Translations under genes and position numbers: made by a program
Shown: positions 1 to 12,062 of the stretch, piece by piece
How positions within the stretch are numbered: the stretch's first letter is position 1
Layout: every line of letters begins with the position of its first letter
The notes under the pieces: generated by a model
What the model saw: the letters and a program-made list of their open reading frames with translations, nothing else
What the model was told of the DNA's origin: nothing
The model's database searches: none
DNA from: Megaustenia siamemsis
Lineage: Eukaryota > Mollusca > Gastropoda > Stylommatophora > Ariophantidae
Assembly (NCBI GenBank): GCA_032433765.1
Contig: JAVIAB010000046.1
Span: 62,375,951-62,439,950 of the forward strand
Direction: 5' to 3'
Length of the DNA: 64,000 nucleotides

Positions 1-2519
1 TTACACTCAGCTATGTGTCTCTTATTACACTCAGCGATGTGTCTTTGACTACACTCAGCGATGTGTCTCTGACTACACTCAGCTATGTGTTTCTGACTAC
101 ACTCAGCTATGTGTCTCTGACTACACTCAGCGATGTGTCTCTGACTACACTCAGCGATGTGTCTCTGACTACACTCAGCTGAATGTGTTTCTGACTACAC
201 TCAGCTATGTGTCTCTGACTGCACTCAGCTATGGGTCTCTGACAACACTCAGCTATAGGTCTCTGACTTGACCCAGCTATGTGTTTCTGACTACTCTCAG
301 CTATGTGTCTCTGACTACACTCAGCGATGTGTCTCTGACTACACTCAGCTATGTGTCTCTGACTAAACTCAGCTATGTGTCTCTGACTACACTCAGCGAT
401 GTGTCTCTGACTACACTCAGCTATGTGTCTCTGACTAAACTCAGCAATGTGTCTCTGACTACACTCAGCTATGGGTCTCTGACCCACTCAGCTATGGGTC
501 TCTGACTACTCTCAGCTATGTGTCTCTGACTACACTCAGCTATGTGTCTCTGACTACACTCAGCTATGTGTCTCTGACTACACTCAGCTATGTGTCTCTG
601 ACTACACTCAGCTATGGGTCTCTGACCCACTCAGCTATGGGTCTCTGACTACACTCAGCTATGTGTCTCTGACTACACTCAGCTATGTGTCTCTGACCCA
701 CTCAGCTATGGGTCTCTGACCCACTCAGCTATGGGTCTCTGACTACACTCAGCTATGTGTCTCTGACTACACTCAGCTATGTGTCTCTGACTACACTCAG
801 CTATGGGTCTCTGACTACACTCAGCTATGGGTCTCTGACTACACTCAGCTATGTGTCTCTGACTACACTCAGCTATGGGTCTCTGACTACACTCAGCTAT
901 GGGTCTCTGACTACACTCAGCTATGTGTCTCTGACTACACTCAGCTATGTATCTCTGACCCACTCAGCTATGGGTCTCTGACCCACTCAGCTATGGGTCT
1001 CTGACTACTCTCAGCTATGTGTCTCTGACTACACTCAGCTATGTGTCTCTGACAACACCCAGCTATGTGTTTCTGACTACACTCAGCTATGTGTCTCTGA
1101 CTACACTCAGCTATGCGTCTCTGACAACACTCAGCTATGTGTCTCTGACTACACTCAGCTATCGGTCTCTGATTACACTCAGCTATGGGTCTCTGACTAG
1201 ACCCAGCTATGTGTCTCTGACTAGACCCAGCTATGTCTCTGACTACACTCGGCTATGGGTCTCTGACTACACTCGGCTATGTGTCTCTGACTTGACCCAG
1301 CTATGAGTCTCTGACTACACTCGGCTATGTGTCTCTGACTTGACCCAGCTATGAGTCTCTGACTACACCCAGCTATATGTCTCTGACTACACTCGGCTAT
1401 GGGTCTCTGACTACACTCAGCTATGTGTCTCAGACTACACTCAGCGATGTGTCTCTGACTACACTCAGCTATGTGTCTCTGACTACACTCAGCTATCAGT
1501 CTCTGACTACACTCGGTTATGGGTCTCTGACTACACCCAGCTATGTGTCTCTGACTACACTCAGCTATCAGTCTCTGACTACACTCGGCTATGGGTCTCT
1601 GACTACACTCAGCTATGTGTCTCTGACTACACTCAGCTATGTGTCTCTGACTACACCCAGCTATATGTCTCTGACTACACTCGGCTATGGGTCTCTGACT
1701 ATCTCAGCTATGTGTCTCAGACTACACCCAGCTATGTGTCTCAGACTACACTCAGCTATGTGTCTCAGACTACACTCAGCGATGTGTCTCTGACTACACT
1801 CAGCTATGTGTCTCTGACTTGACCCAGCTCTGACTTGACCCAGCTATGAGTCTCTGACTACACCCAGCTATATGTCTCTGACTACACTCAGCTATGGGTC
1901 TCTGACTACACTCAGCTATGTGTCTCAGACTACACTCAGCGATGTGTCTCTGACTACACTCAGCTATGTGTCTCTGACTACACTCAGCTATGTGTCTCAG
2001 ACTACACTCAGCTATGTGTCTCTGACTACACTCAGCTATGTGTCTCAGACTACACCCAGCTATATGTCTCTGACTACACTCAGCTATGGGTCTCTGACTA
2101 CACTCAGCTATGTGTCTCAGACTACACTCAGCGATGTGTCTCTGACTACACTCAGCTATGGGTCTCTGACTACACTCAGCTATGTGTCTCAGACTACACT
2201 CAGCGATGTGTCTCTGACTACACTCAGCTATGTGTCTCTGACTACACTCAGCTATGTGTCTCTGACTAAACTCAGCTATGTGTCTCTGACTAAACTCAGC
2301 TATGTGTCTCAGACCCACTCAGCTATGGGTCTCTGACTACTCTCAGCTATGTGTCTCTGACTACACTCAGCTATGTGTCTCTGACTACACTCAGCGATGT
2401 GTCTCTGACTACACTCAGCTATGTGTCTCTGACTACACTCAGCTATGTGTCTCTGACTACACCCAGCTATGTGTCTCTGACTACACTCAGCTAAGTGTCT
2501 TTGACTACACTCAGCTCTG
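1..2519. repeat. 24-bp minisatellite array (about 105 units)
   Basis: Tandem copies of a 24-bp unit containing ctctgactacactcagctat, running off the left edge of the window. Variants include gcgatg for gctatg, cagac for ctgac, and shorter units with gacccactcag that shift the frame. Because 24 is a multiple of three, both strands carry long open frames (repeating YVSLTTLS or AECSQRHI), which are array by-products. Confidence 0.97.
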
Positions 2520-2560
2520 TTACTGACATCCTCACACCCGGAATACGCCAGCACATTCTC

Positions 2561-2946
2561 TTCCCTTATGTCTGTCTTCCTGTATGTCTACCATCTATCT
2601 ATCCATCCATCTCTTCCCTTATGTCTGTCTTCCTGCATGTCTACCATCTATCTATCCATCCATCTCTTCCCTTATGTCTGTCTTCCTGCATGTCTACCAT
2701 CTATCTTTCCATCCATCTCTTCCCTTATGTCTGTCTTCCTGTATGTCTATCATCTATCTATCCATCCATCTCTTCCCCTATGTCTGTCTTCCTGTATGCC
2801 TATCATCTATCTATCCATCCATCTCTTCCCTTATGTCTGTCTTCATGTGTGTCTATCATCTATCTATCCATCCATCTCTTCCCTTATGTCTGTCTTCCTG
2901 TATGTCTACCATCTATCTATCCATCCATCTCTTCCCTTATGTCTGT
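2561..2946. repeat. 53-bp minisatellite (about 7 units)
   Basis: A pyrimidine-rich 53-bp unit containing atctatctatccatccatct repeats with few differences. The core is a (CTAT)n/(CCAT)n microsatellite, so the unit probably grew around a tetranucleotide tract. Since 53 is not a multiple of three, the same peptide reappears in all three forward frames, which argues against coding. Confidence 0.95.
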
Positions 2947-3168
2947 AAACATCAAATTGTGTACCGCTCCACATGGACAGCCCAATTCCCCCACCTGCAA
3001 CCACACCCGCCCCTTGGTACCTCCACCCCCACCTTGTCCATGCCTTCCCACCGTCCTGCCCGTAACCTTCCAACCCTCTCAAAGGTCAGACCCATCATTC
3101 ATCTGCTCGCAATATCTACTTCCGGTCCATGAAACCAATTACCTCTTGCCGGACCTGGCCGAACATGT
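2947..3168. other. short non-array spacer
   Basis: C-rich sequence between two arrays. Open frames entering from the left array end here. I recognise no gene or transposon. Confidence 0.5.
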
Positions 3169-3694
3169 TTAGCTATGTAGACTTGACACACAAGTACATG
3201 AGAGTTGAGAGAAATGTTAGCTCTGTAGACCTGACACACAAGTACATGAGAGTTGAGAGAAATGTTTAGCTCTGTAGACCTGACACACAAATACATGAGA
3301 GTTGAGAGAAATGTTTAGCTCTGTAGACCTGACACACAAATACATGAGAGTTGAGAGAAATGTTTAGCTCTGTAGACCTAACACACAAACATATGAGAGT
3401 TGAGAGAAATATTTAGCTCTGTAGACCTAACACACAAACACATGAGAGTTGATAGAAATGTTTAGCTCTGTAGACCTAACACACAAACGCATGAGAGTTG
3501 AGAGAAATGTTTAGCTCTGTAGACCTAACACACAAACGCATGAGAGTTGAGAGAAATGTTTAGCTCTGTAGACCTAACACTCAAACACATGAGAGTTGAG
3601 AGAAATGTTTAGCTCTGTAGACCTAACACTCAAACACATGAGAGTTGAGAGAAATGTTTAGCTCTGTAGACCTAACACTCAAACACATGAGAGT
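3169..3694. repeat. 49-bp minisatellite (about 11 units)
   Basis: Units containing agctctgtagacctaacaca followed by a gagagttgagagaaatgttt block. Variants change gradually from cctgacacacaagtac on the left to cctaacactcaaacac on the right, a gradient that suggests local spreading of neighbours. Confidence 0.95.
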
Positions 3695-3918
3695 TTAAAC
3701 AGCAACAAGAACAACAGCAACACCATTTGCTGTTTATTATCGCCATGTTGTTCGGCTCTATGTTGTTGTTGTCTGTTGGTACAACTTGTTTACAGTTTTT
3801 GTGTGCTCTTCAACACCCCCCCCTCCCCCCTCTCAAACCACAACATTTTATTCTCTTACGTGTTCCTATGGTTTTCATTTTCTTCTCTTTTTTATTTTGC
3901 TTTCTATTAAACACAGAT

Positions 3919-4300
3919 GTTCATAGTTGTTTGTTCATGGACAGGACATGTTCATAGTTGTTTGTTCATGGACAGGACATGTTCATAGTTGTTTGTTCAT
4001 GGACAGGACATGTTCATAGTTGTTTGTTCATTCGACAGGACATGTTCATAGTTGTTTGTTCATGGACAGGACATGTTCATAGTTGTTTGTTCATGGACAG
4101 GACATGTTCATAGTTGTTTGTTCATGGACAGGACATGTTCATAGTTGTTTTTTCATTCGACAGGACATGTTCATGGTTGTTTGTTCATGGACAGGACATG
4201 TTCATAGTTGTTTGTTCATGGACAGGACATGTTCATAGTTGTTTGTTCATGGGCAGGACATGTCATAGTTGTTTGTTCATGGGCAGGACATGTCATAGTT
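3919..4300. repeat. 31-bp minisatellite (about 12 units)
   Basis: Unit contains gttcatagttgtttgttcat then ggacaggacat. Two units carry cattcgac in place of catggac, and the last units lose a t and read gggcaggacatgtcat. The preceding 220 bp (3695-3918) is T-rich, single-copy-looking DNA in which I see no gene. Confidence 0.95.
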
Positions 4301-4384
4301 GCCTTATTGTATCGCACATAAAATCATGTTTTATATTTTTACCGAACAAGAAATCCCAACTTGCCAATATTTGATATCGTCACA

Positions 4385-5041
4385 TTGAGTATAAGCTGGG
4401 AAGTGAAGTTATTGAGTATAAGCTGGGAAGTGAAGTTATTGAGGATAAGCTGGGAAGTGAAGTTATTGAGGATAAGCTGGGAAGTGAAGTTATTGAGGAT
4501 AAGCTGGGAAGTGAAGTTATTGAGGATAAGCTGGGAAGTGAAGTTATTGAGGATAAGCTGGGAAGTGAAGTTATTGAGGATAAGCTAGGACGTGATGTTA
4601 TTGAGGATAAGCTGGGAAGTTAAGTTATTGAGGATAAGCTGGGAAGTGAAGTTATTGAGGATAAGCTGGGAAGTGAAGTTACTGAGGATAAGCTGGGAAG
4701 TGAAGTTATTGAGGATAAGCTGAGAAGTGAAGTTATTGAGGATAAGCTGAGAAGTGAAGTTATTGAGGATAAGCTGGGAAGTGAAGTTATTGAGGATAAG
4801 CTGAGAAGTGAAGTTATTGAGGATAAGCTGAGAAGTGAAGTTATTGAGGATAAGCTGAGAAGTGAAGTTATTGAGGATAAGCTGAGAAGTGAAGTTATTG
4901 AGGATAAGCTGAGAAGTGAAGTTATTGAGGATAAGCTGAGAAGTGAAGTTATTGAGGATAAGCTGGGAAGTGAAGTTTTTGAGGATAAGCTGGGAAGTGA
5001 AGTTACTGAGGATAAGCTGGGAAGTGAAGTTATTGAGGATC
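4385..5041. repeat. 27-bp minisatellite (about 24 units)
   Basis: Unit contains ttgaggataagctgggaagt. The right half is enriched for ctgagaag in place of ctgggaag. The 27-bp length keeps a frame open on the minus strand (repeat LNNFTSQLI), an array by-product. Confidence 0.96.
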
Positions 5042-5209
5042 TCCACTGGTGTATGAATCTTATCAAACGAGATCAGCCGATGAACATTATTTCTGACTGC
5101 TTCCCTGATGGTTTGTTAGCGATAATTTAGTTGCTTTGCTGATTTAATCATTTGAGAAGAAAAAGCAACAACTAGAATTTGATTCTTCGTTGGTACCTCA
5201 GTAAGTTGA

Positions 5210-6246
5210 ATATTTGACCGCAGCGAGTGCCCAGTTTTGATAGTTCAGAGGAATGCTGTGGAAGTTGCTGAGTCATTGCTGAATGCCCAGAAAGTTTATT
5301 AACCTGATAAGAACAATGGATGAAGATATGAAATGTAGTGTGGTGCATGAAGGACAGTTTACAGAAGCATTTGAAATAAGAACAGGAGAAAGACATGGAT
5401 GTCTTCTATCTCCATTTCTCTATCTACTGGCCATAGATTGGATTATAAAAATAACTCAGAACAACAGAAATGGAATCCAGTGGTCACTGACCAAGCAACT
5501 TGATGATTTAGACTTTGCTGATGACATAGCTCTCCTATCACACAGCCATCAACAGATGCAAGATAAAATGAGCATACTTGATGAGAGATCACAACAGCTA
5601 GGACTAGAAATAAATAGGGATTTAGACCAAAATTATGAAAATTAATGTAGCTGACATTAACTAAATAACAATAGGAGAAATACCTCTACTAGACGTACTA
5701 TCTTACATATATCTGAGCAGTAATATAAAAAAGAAGAGACAGAGAACGATACCAAAATATGGATACAAAACACATGATGAGCCTTCGTCGTCGCACTGGG
5801 AAACATATGGAAATGCAAAGAAATTAGGTTAAATAGAAAAATAAAAATGATTAACTCCAAAGCTAGATCGGTCCTATTATATGGTTGTGAAACATGGGGA
5901 ACAACAAAATGAAAATCACGAAGATACAGACTTTCATGAATGAATGCTTGCACAGAATAAAAGGATGGGAATGGCAGGACAAAATCTGTAACAAAGAATT
6001 ATGGAAATGTACCAGTCAAATATCAGTGGACAAAGAGATATAACGAGGACGGGATAGGACACACTAGGAAAGCCAACGGTGAACATTACACGACAATCCC
6101 TTTTGGAATCCCCAAGGAAACAGACAAAGGGGAAGACCAAAATATTCTTGGAGACGACAGATGGAAACAGAGACGAAGATTATAGAGAAAACATGGAATG
6201 ATCTTAAAAGAATGGCAAGAAACAGAACGGCTTGGAAGGTCTATTT
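5210..6246 (+). pseudogene. LINE ORF2 remnant, family A: reverse transcriptase core and C-terminus
   Basis: This is a decayed non-LTR retrotransposon ORF2. The best open stretch (5283-5645, 120 residues) covers part of the reverse-transcriptase domain: KFINLIRTMDED, then a GCLLSPFLYLLAIDW block and the catalytic box as DLDFADDIALLSH (FADD instead of YADD). Just upstream, frameshifted traces of FDS and LWKLLSHC match the region normally preceding it. Downstream, in broken frames, come LLYGCETWG, GWEWQDK, and a C-terminal block containing WNPQGNRQRGRPKYSWRR and ending ARNRTAWKV. Endonuclease and ORF1 are missing, so the copy is 5'-truncated and dead. The terminal codons pass directly into the 38-bp array that follows. 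Two more copies lie at 10222 (+) and 32696 (-). The exact clade cannot be fixed by eye. Confidence 0.88.
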
Positions 6247-6545
6247 GAAGACCTATGCTCAAAAGGGAGCTGAAAGTGTTTGTTGAAGACCTATGCTCAA
6301 AAGGGAGCTGAAAGTGTTTGTTGAAGACCTATGCTCAACAGGGAGCTGAAACGGTTTGTTGAAGACCTATGCTCAACAGGGAGCTGAAACTGTTTGTTGA
6401 AGACCTATGCTCAACAGGGAGCTGAAACGGTTTGTTGAAGACCTATGCTCAACAGGGAGCTGAAAGTGCTTGTTGAAGACCTATGCTCCACAAGGAGCTG
6501 AAAGTGCTTGTTAAAGACCTATGCTCCACAGGGAGCTGAAAGGTA
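6247..6545 (+). repeat. 38-bp array made from the LINE-A 3' end (about 8 units)
   Basis: Units contain gaagacctatgctcaacagg followed by gagctgaaagtgtttgtt. The first unit continues the LINE reading frame (AWKV...DLCS-type codons), so the repeat is the last 38 bp of the LINE coding end. After the last unit comes a short gtagaagatga tail, like the tail of other family-A copies. Confidence 0.9.
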
Positions 6546-6647
6546 GAAGATGAATTGTCCTATCGCATCGAGTGCCGAGCTAATCAACTTGTGGCATGTT
6601 TCTTCTCAAGGCTGTTAATGTACTAAAGTATCACTACGCCAATATTG

Positions 6648-7017
6648 ACAGGGGGAGCCGCGGTAGCTCAGTGGTTAGTGAACTGGGCTACAAAGGACAA
6701 GAGGTAGGGTTCAATCCTAACCGACGGCTTCCGGGTTCACCCAGCCTTAAATGGGTACCGGATTTTTTTCTGGGAAAGTAAAGCGGTACGGGCGTAATAC
6801 CGACCACATTTCCCCAAAAATCATGTGCCGAAGATCTGTAAAATGTATGGTCACTAACACCATATTCCCTATACGCCACTTGGCGTGACGGGTCTCTAAC
6901 ACCATATTCCCTATACGCCACTTGGCGTGACGGGTCACTAACACCATATTCCCTATTCGCGACTTGGCGTGACGGGTCACTAACACCATATTCCCTATAC
7001 GCCACTTGGCGTGACGG
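6648..7017 (+). mobile_element. tRNA-derived SINE (family S1) with tandem 3' end
   Basis: The head (about 6652-6725) looks like a tRNA, with a near-perfect A box (tagctcagtggttag) and B box (gggttcaatcc), the internal RNA polymerase III promoter. The body contains aaatgggtaccgg, a T tract, and taataccgaccaca. The 3' end, containing caccatattccctatacgcc and ending cacttggcgtgacggg, is present about four times as 42-bp units from 6850 on. Related copies at 27897 and, more decayed, near 50915 show that this is a family and not a tRNA gene. SINEs depend on LINE machinery supplied in trans. Confidence 0.88.
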
Positions 7018-7241
7018 GGGCTCTTGACTTTGACAATATTGACAGCGCTACAACATGGGCTTTAGATTGTGGAGCCGACCACATCAAATGATAGATGGAG
7101 AGATGATGCGGTGCGACAGACGCTGATCCAGAAACAGGAATCTGGGATGAAGATCAAACTGGAAGGGAAGCTGAGATCTGGAGAGTGGTTTTCATCAAGG
7201 CGGAAGTGGCGAGTAAACATTGTAAGGGGTTGACGGGAAAT

Positions 7242-7727
7242 GGCTGGAAAGTCTGGTTCATGACAGACAATGGATGTAAGTCATGAAGGCTTGAAAGTCT
7301 GGTTCAGGGCAGACAATGGATGTAAGTCATGATGGCTTGAAAGTCTGATTCAGGGCAGACAATGGATGTAAGTCATGATGGCTTGAAAGTCTGATTCAGG
7401 GCAGACAATGGATGTAAGTCATGAAGGCTTGAAAGTCTGGTTCAGGGCAGACAATGGATGTAAGTCATGAAGGCTTGAAAGTCTGGTTCAGGACAGACAA
7501 TGGATGCAAGTCTGGAGGGTTTGAAAGTCTTGTTCAGGACAGACAATGGATGTAAGTCTGGAGGGTTTGAAAGTCTTGTTCAGGACAGACAATGGATGTA
7601 AGTCTGGAGGGTTTGAAAGTCTTGTTCAGGACAGACAATGGATGTAAGTCAGGAGGGTTTGAAAGTCTTGTTCAGGACAGACAATGGATGTAAGTCATGA
7701 TGGCTTAAAAGTCTGGTTCAGGACAGA
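7242..7727. repeat. 46-bp minisatellite (about 10.5 units)
   Basis: Units contain cagacaatggatgtaagtca. The right part replaces catgatggc with ctggagggt, giving two adjacent subfamilies. The 220 bp to the left (7018-7241) holds no recognisable gene. Confidence 0.95.
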
Positions 7728-7774
7728 CAACAATTGCGGGCTCGTCGGCTGAGTGAGCGGGTGGATAAGCGATT

Positions 7775-8760
7775 GAACGAATGAGTCAGTGAATGAGTCC
7801 ATACATGAGTCAGTGAATGAGTGAATACATGAGTCAGTGAATGAGTGAATACATGAGTCAGTGAATGAGTCAATACATGAGTCAACGAATGAGTTCTTAC
7901 ATGAGTCAGTGAATGAGTCAATACATGAGTCAGTGAATGAGTCCATACATGAGTCAGTGAATGAGTCAATGCATGAGTCAGTGAATGAGTCCATACATGA
8001 GTCAACGAATGAGTTCATACATGAGTCAGTGAATGAGACAATACATGAGTCAGTGAATGAGTCCATACATGAGTCAGTGAATGAGTCAATACATGAGTCA
8101 ACGAATGAGTTCATACATGAGTCAGTGAATGAGTCAGTACATGAGTCAGTGAATGAGTCAATACATGAGTCAACGAATGAGTTCATACATGAGTCAGTGA
8201 ATGAGTTAATACATGAGTCAATGAATGAGTCAGTGAATGAGTCAATACATGAGTCAGTGAATGAGTCCATACATGAGTCAGTGAATGAGTCAATACATGA
8301 GTCAATACATGAGTCAGTGAATGAGTCAATACATGAGTCAGTGAATGAGTCCATACATGAGTCAACGAATGAGTTCATACATGAGTCAGTGAATGAGACA
8401 ATACATGAGTCAGTGAATGAGTCCATACATGAGTCAGTGAATGAGTCAATACATGAGTCAACGAATGAGTTCATACATGAGTCAGTGAATGAGTCAATAC
8501 ATGAGTCAATACATGAGTCAATACATGAGTCAATACATGAGTCAGTGAATGAGTCCATACATGAGTCAGTGAATAAGTCAATACATGAGTCAGTGAATGA
8601 GTCAATACATGAGTCAGTGTATGAGTCAATACATAAGTCAGTGAATGAGTCCATACATGAGTCAGTGAATGAGTCAATACATGAGTCAGTGAATGAGTCC
8701 ATACATGAGTCAGTGAATGAGTCAATACATGAGTCAGTGAATGAGTCAGTAGTGAGTGAA
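7775..8760. repeat. 12/24-bp array dense in TGAGTCA
   Basis: Alternating 12-mers gtgaatgagtca and atacatgagtca form a 24-bp dimer, with occasional acgaatgagttc and tccatacatgag variants. The spacing is so regular that four reading frames stay open (repeats NESIHESV, DSFTDSCI and others). Many units contain TGAGTCA, the AP-1 consensus. Past the array (8761-8890) the pattern decays into irregular gagtgagtgaat sequence. Confidence 0.97.
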
Positions 8761-8890
8761 AGATTGATACAGTGAGTCAGGAATAAGTGTGTGAATGATT
8801 CGCTGAGTTTGTATATGAATGAGTCTGTATTGAGTGAGTGAATAATAAATCAGTAGGTCAGTCAGTCAGTGAATCAGTCTGTTGAAAGTG

Positions 8891-9337
8891 ACTGAGTGAA
8901 GTTGACTCATGATAGTTACACCTCCAATTTTTCAAACTTTCTTGGATTAGACTAAAAATGTCACATTTAGATGAGAATCAGCAGCCGTGTACTTGCACAT
9001 TGTGAGACGTCTGTAAACATGGCGGCTGGGCCAGGGAACAAACTATTGCAGATTAACAAGGACATTTGTAACAGCTGCCACGTGTACGGATTTTGTTGTA
9101 GAACCGAGGACTCGTCAAGTTACTGTTTTGACATGCCTGGGCCGAGTGTTTATGTAAATGTGTATGTGATTTGACTTTATTAAACGGGGGGAGGGGGGAG
9201 GTAGGCATGCAAATAATTGTAGTGCTGCGGTAAAGCTGGTTGCTGGAGCAAGTAGTAGGGTCAGATTTTAGTCACTTCAGTAGGGGAAACACCGAGGCCG
9301 GTCTAAAATAAATAATTGGTAGATACAAGAAATGATA
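8891..9337. other. non-array DNA, no gene recognised
   Basis: Contains aaacatggcggctgg near 9018 and a G-rich stretch near 9185-9200. The 67-residue open frame at 8971-9174 has no recognisable motif. Confidence 0.4.
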
Positions 9338-10088
9338 CATGCAAATAGTCTAGAACTACTGGACGTAGCAGCAAGCTGACCAATCGTTGATCAATAGCCA
9401 AATAGCCTGGAACTACTGGACGTAGCAGCAAGCTGGCCAATCGTTGATCAATAACCAAATAGTCTAGAACTACTGGACGTAGCGGCAAACTGGCCAATCG
9501 TTGATCAATAACCAAATAGCCTAGAACTACTGGACGTAGCAGCAAGCTGACCAATCGTTGATCAATAACCAAATAGTCTAGAACTACTGGACGTAGCAGC
9601 AAGCTGACCAATCGTTGACCAATAACCAAATAGCCTAGAACTACTGGACGTAGCAGCAAGCTGACCAATCGTTGATCAATAACCAAATAGTCTAGAACTA
9701 CTGGACGTAGCAGCAAGCTGACCAATCGTTGATCAATAACCAAATAGTCTAGAACTACTGGACGTAGCAGCAAGCTGACCAATCGTTGATCAATAACCAA
9801 ATAGTCTAGAACTACTGGACGTAGCAGCAAGCTGACCAATCGTTGACCAATAACCAAATAGCCTAGAACTACTGGACGTAGCAGCAAGCTGACCAATCGT
9901 TGATCAATAACCAAATAGTCTAGAACTACTGGACGTAGCAGCAAGCTGACCAATCGTTGATCAATAACCAAATAGTCTAGAACTACTGGACGTAGCAGCA
10001 AGCTGACCAATCGTTGATCAATAACCAAATAGTCTAGAACTACTGGACGTAGCAGCAAGCTGACCAATCGTTGATCAATAACCAAATA
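9338..10088. repeat. 57-bp minisatellite (about 13 units)
   Basis: Units contain gtctagaactactggacgta and a caagctgaccaatcgttgatcaat-type remainder. The left units are more diverged than the centre and right ones, which are almost identical. A 57-bp unit equals 19 codons, so the minus strand stays open for 260 codons; this is not a gene. Confidence 0.96.
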
Positions 10089-10221
10089 GAGTGGCGCCTC
10101 GTTCTTTGAATGACCCTCAATTCTAACTTTCTAACGATAAATCTCCAGACAATTTTGAGATTCACAGTTCGAATGTTCCTTCAATGTTCTTCTGCGTACA
10201 CCATTAGACGTCAATATTATT

Positions 10222-10880
10222 GGAGAGATCACAGCAGCTGCGACTGAAAATAGATATCATTAAAAAATCTTGAGAATAAATGTGGTTGGTAAAAACCAAA
10301 TAATAATCGGAGAAATACCTCTACTAGATGTAATATCTTATATATATATATATATATAATAGACAAAGACGGCGGAGCACAGAATGATATAAAAATAAGT
10401 ATACAGAAAGCAAGAAGAGTATTTGTTGCACTAGGAAACAAGGAAATCCAAACAAATTAAGTTAAATATAAACATACACAATTTTAACTCCAATGATGAG
10501 TTCTATTATATGGCTGTGAGACATGGGGATCAACAAGACTGACAATTATGAAGATACAGACTTTCATTAATGGATGCTTGCGCAGAGTAAAGGGATGGAA
10601 ATGGCAGGACAAAAATCACTAACATAGAATTATGGAAATGTTACAGTCAAATAGCAGTGGATAAAGAGATACGACAAAGAAAATGCCGCTGGATAGGACA
10701 CACACAGCGGAAACCAAATGAGAGTATAACATGACAAGCCTTTTTTTGTAATCGTCAGGGGAGAAGATAAACGGGAAAGCTAAAATATTCTTGGATAAAA
10801 CAGATGGAAACAGAGATGAAGATGATGGGGAAGACATAGAACGATCTTGAAAGATTGGTAACAAAGAGAACGGCTTGGAA
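10222..10880 (+). mobile_element. LINE-A remnant, second copy (3' part)
   Basis: Homologous to the 5580-6240 part of the first copy. Shared landmarks in order are gagatcacagcagct, ggagaaatacctctactaga, tggctgtgagacatgggg, aaatggcaggacaaaa, ctggataggacacac and gaacggcttggaa. All frames are broken. A (TA)n tract interrupts it near 10330-10360. It runs without a break into the tandem array that follows. Confidence 0.85.
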
Positions 10881-12062
10881 AGTGTTTGTTGAAGACCTAT
10901 GCTCCACAGGGAGCTGAAAGTGTTTGTTGAAAACCTACGCTCCACAGGGAGCTGAAAGTGTTTGTTGGAGACCTATGCTTCACAAGAGCTGAAAGTGTTT
11001 GTTGAAGACCTATGCTTCACAAGAGCTGAAAGTGTTTGTTGAAGACCTATGCTTCACAAGAGCTGAAAGTGTTTGTTGAAGACCTAAAATCCACAGGGAG
11101 TTCAAAGTTTTTGTTGAAGATCTATGCTCCACAAGAGCAGAAAATGTCTAAGACTTGTGGTGCACAAGAGCTGAAATTGTATATGACCTATGCTCCACAA
11201 GAGCTGAAAGTGTCTGTGACCTATGCTCTACAAGAGCTGAAACTGTCTATGACCTATGCTCCACAAGACCTGAAAGTGTTTATGACTTATGCTCCACAAG
11301 ACCTGAAAGTGTCTATGACCTATGCTCCACAAGAGCTGAACATGTCTATGACCTATGCTCCACAAGAGCTGAACGTGTCTATGACCTATGCTCCACAAGA
11401 GCTGAAAGTGTCTATGACCTATGCTCCACAAGAGCTGAAAGTGTCTATGAACTATACTCCACAAGAGCTGAAAGTGTCTATGACCTATGCTCCACAAGAG
11501 CTGAAAATGTCTATGACCTATGCTCCACAAGAGCTGAAAGTGTATATGACCTATGCTCCACAAGAGCTGAAAGTGTCTATGACCTATGCTCCACAAGAGC
11601 TGAAAGTGTCTGTGGCCTATGCTCCACAAGAGCTGAAAGTGTCTATGACCTATGCTCCACAAGAGCTGAAAGTGTCTATGACCTATGCTCCACAAGAGCT
11701 GAAAGTGTCTGTGACCTATGCTCCACAAGAGCTGAAAGTGTCTATGACCTATGCTCCACAAGAGCTGAAAGTGTCTATGACCTATGCTCCACAAGAGCTG
11801 AAAGTGTCTATGACCTATGCTCCACAAGAGCTGAAAGCGTCTGTGACCTATGCTCTACAAGAGCTGAAAGTGTCTATGACCTATTCTCCACAAGAGCTGA
11901 AAGTGTCTATGACCTATGCTCCACAAGAGCTGAAAGTGTCTATGACCTATGTTCCACAAGAGCTGAAAGTGTCTGTGACCTATGCTCCACAAGAGCTGAA
12001 AGTGTCTATGACCTATGCTCCACAAGAGCTGAAAGTGTCTATGACCTATGCTCCACAAGGAA
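10878..12062 (+). repeat. LINE-A 3'-end array, 38-bp then 33-bp units
   Basis: The first units (10878 to about 11130) have the same 36-38-bp form as the array at 6247: tgtttgttgaagacctatgc plus a gagctgaaag block. The array then switches to about 28 copies of a shortened 33-bp unit containing agagctgaaagtgtctatga. At 11 codons per unit it holds three long open frames (for example ELKVSMTYAPQ repeated), which are by-products. It ends in a gaaagaagaagaag tail, as expected of the LINE 3' end. Confidence 0.93.

Noticed and set aside
1..2519. Long open frames on both strands encoding 8-residue repeats
   Set aside because: Unit length 24 keeps any stop-free frame open; frames exist on both strands and break wherever a 23-bp unit occurs. 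No start context, signal or neighbouring gene.
6650..6725. Functional tRNA gene
   Set aside because: A and B boxes are good, but the sequence continues into a SINE body found in other copies, and a complete cloverleaf with a clear acceptor stem was not evident.
8971..9174. Small ORF next to an aaacatggcggctgg motif
   Set aside because: Only 67 codons, no conserved motif, and the motif alone does not show a start of translation.
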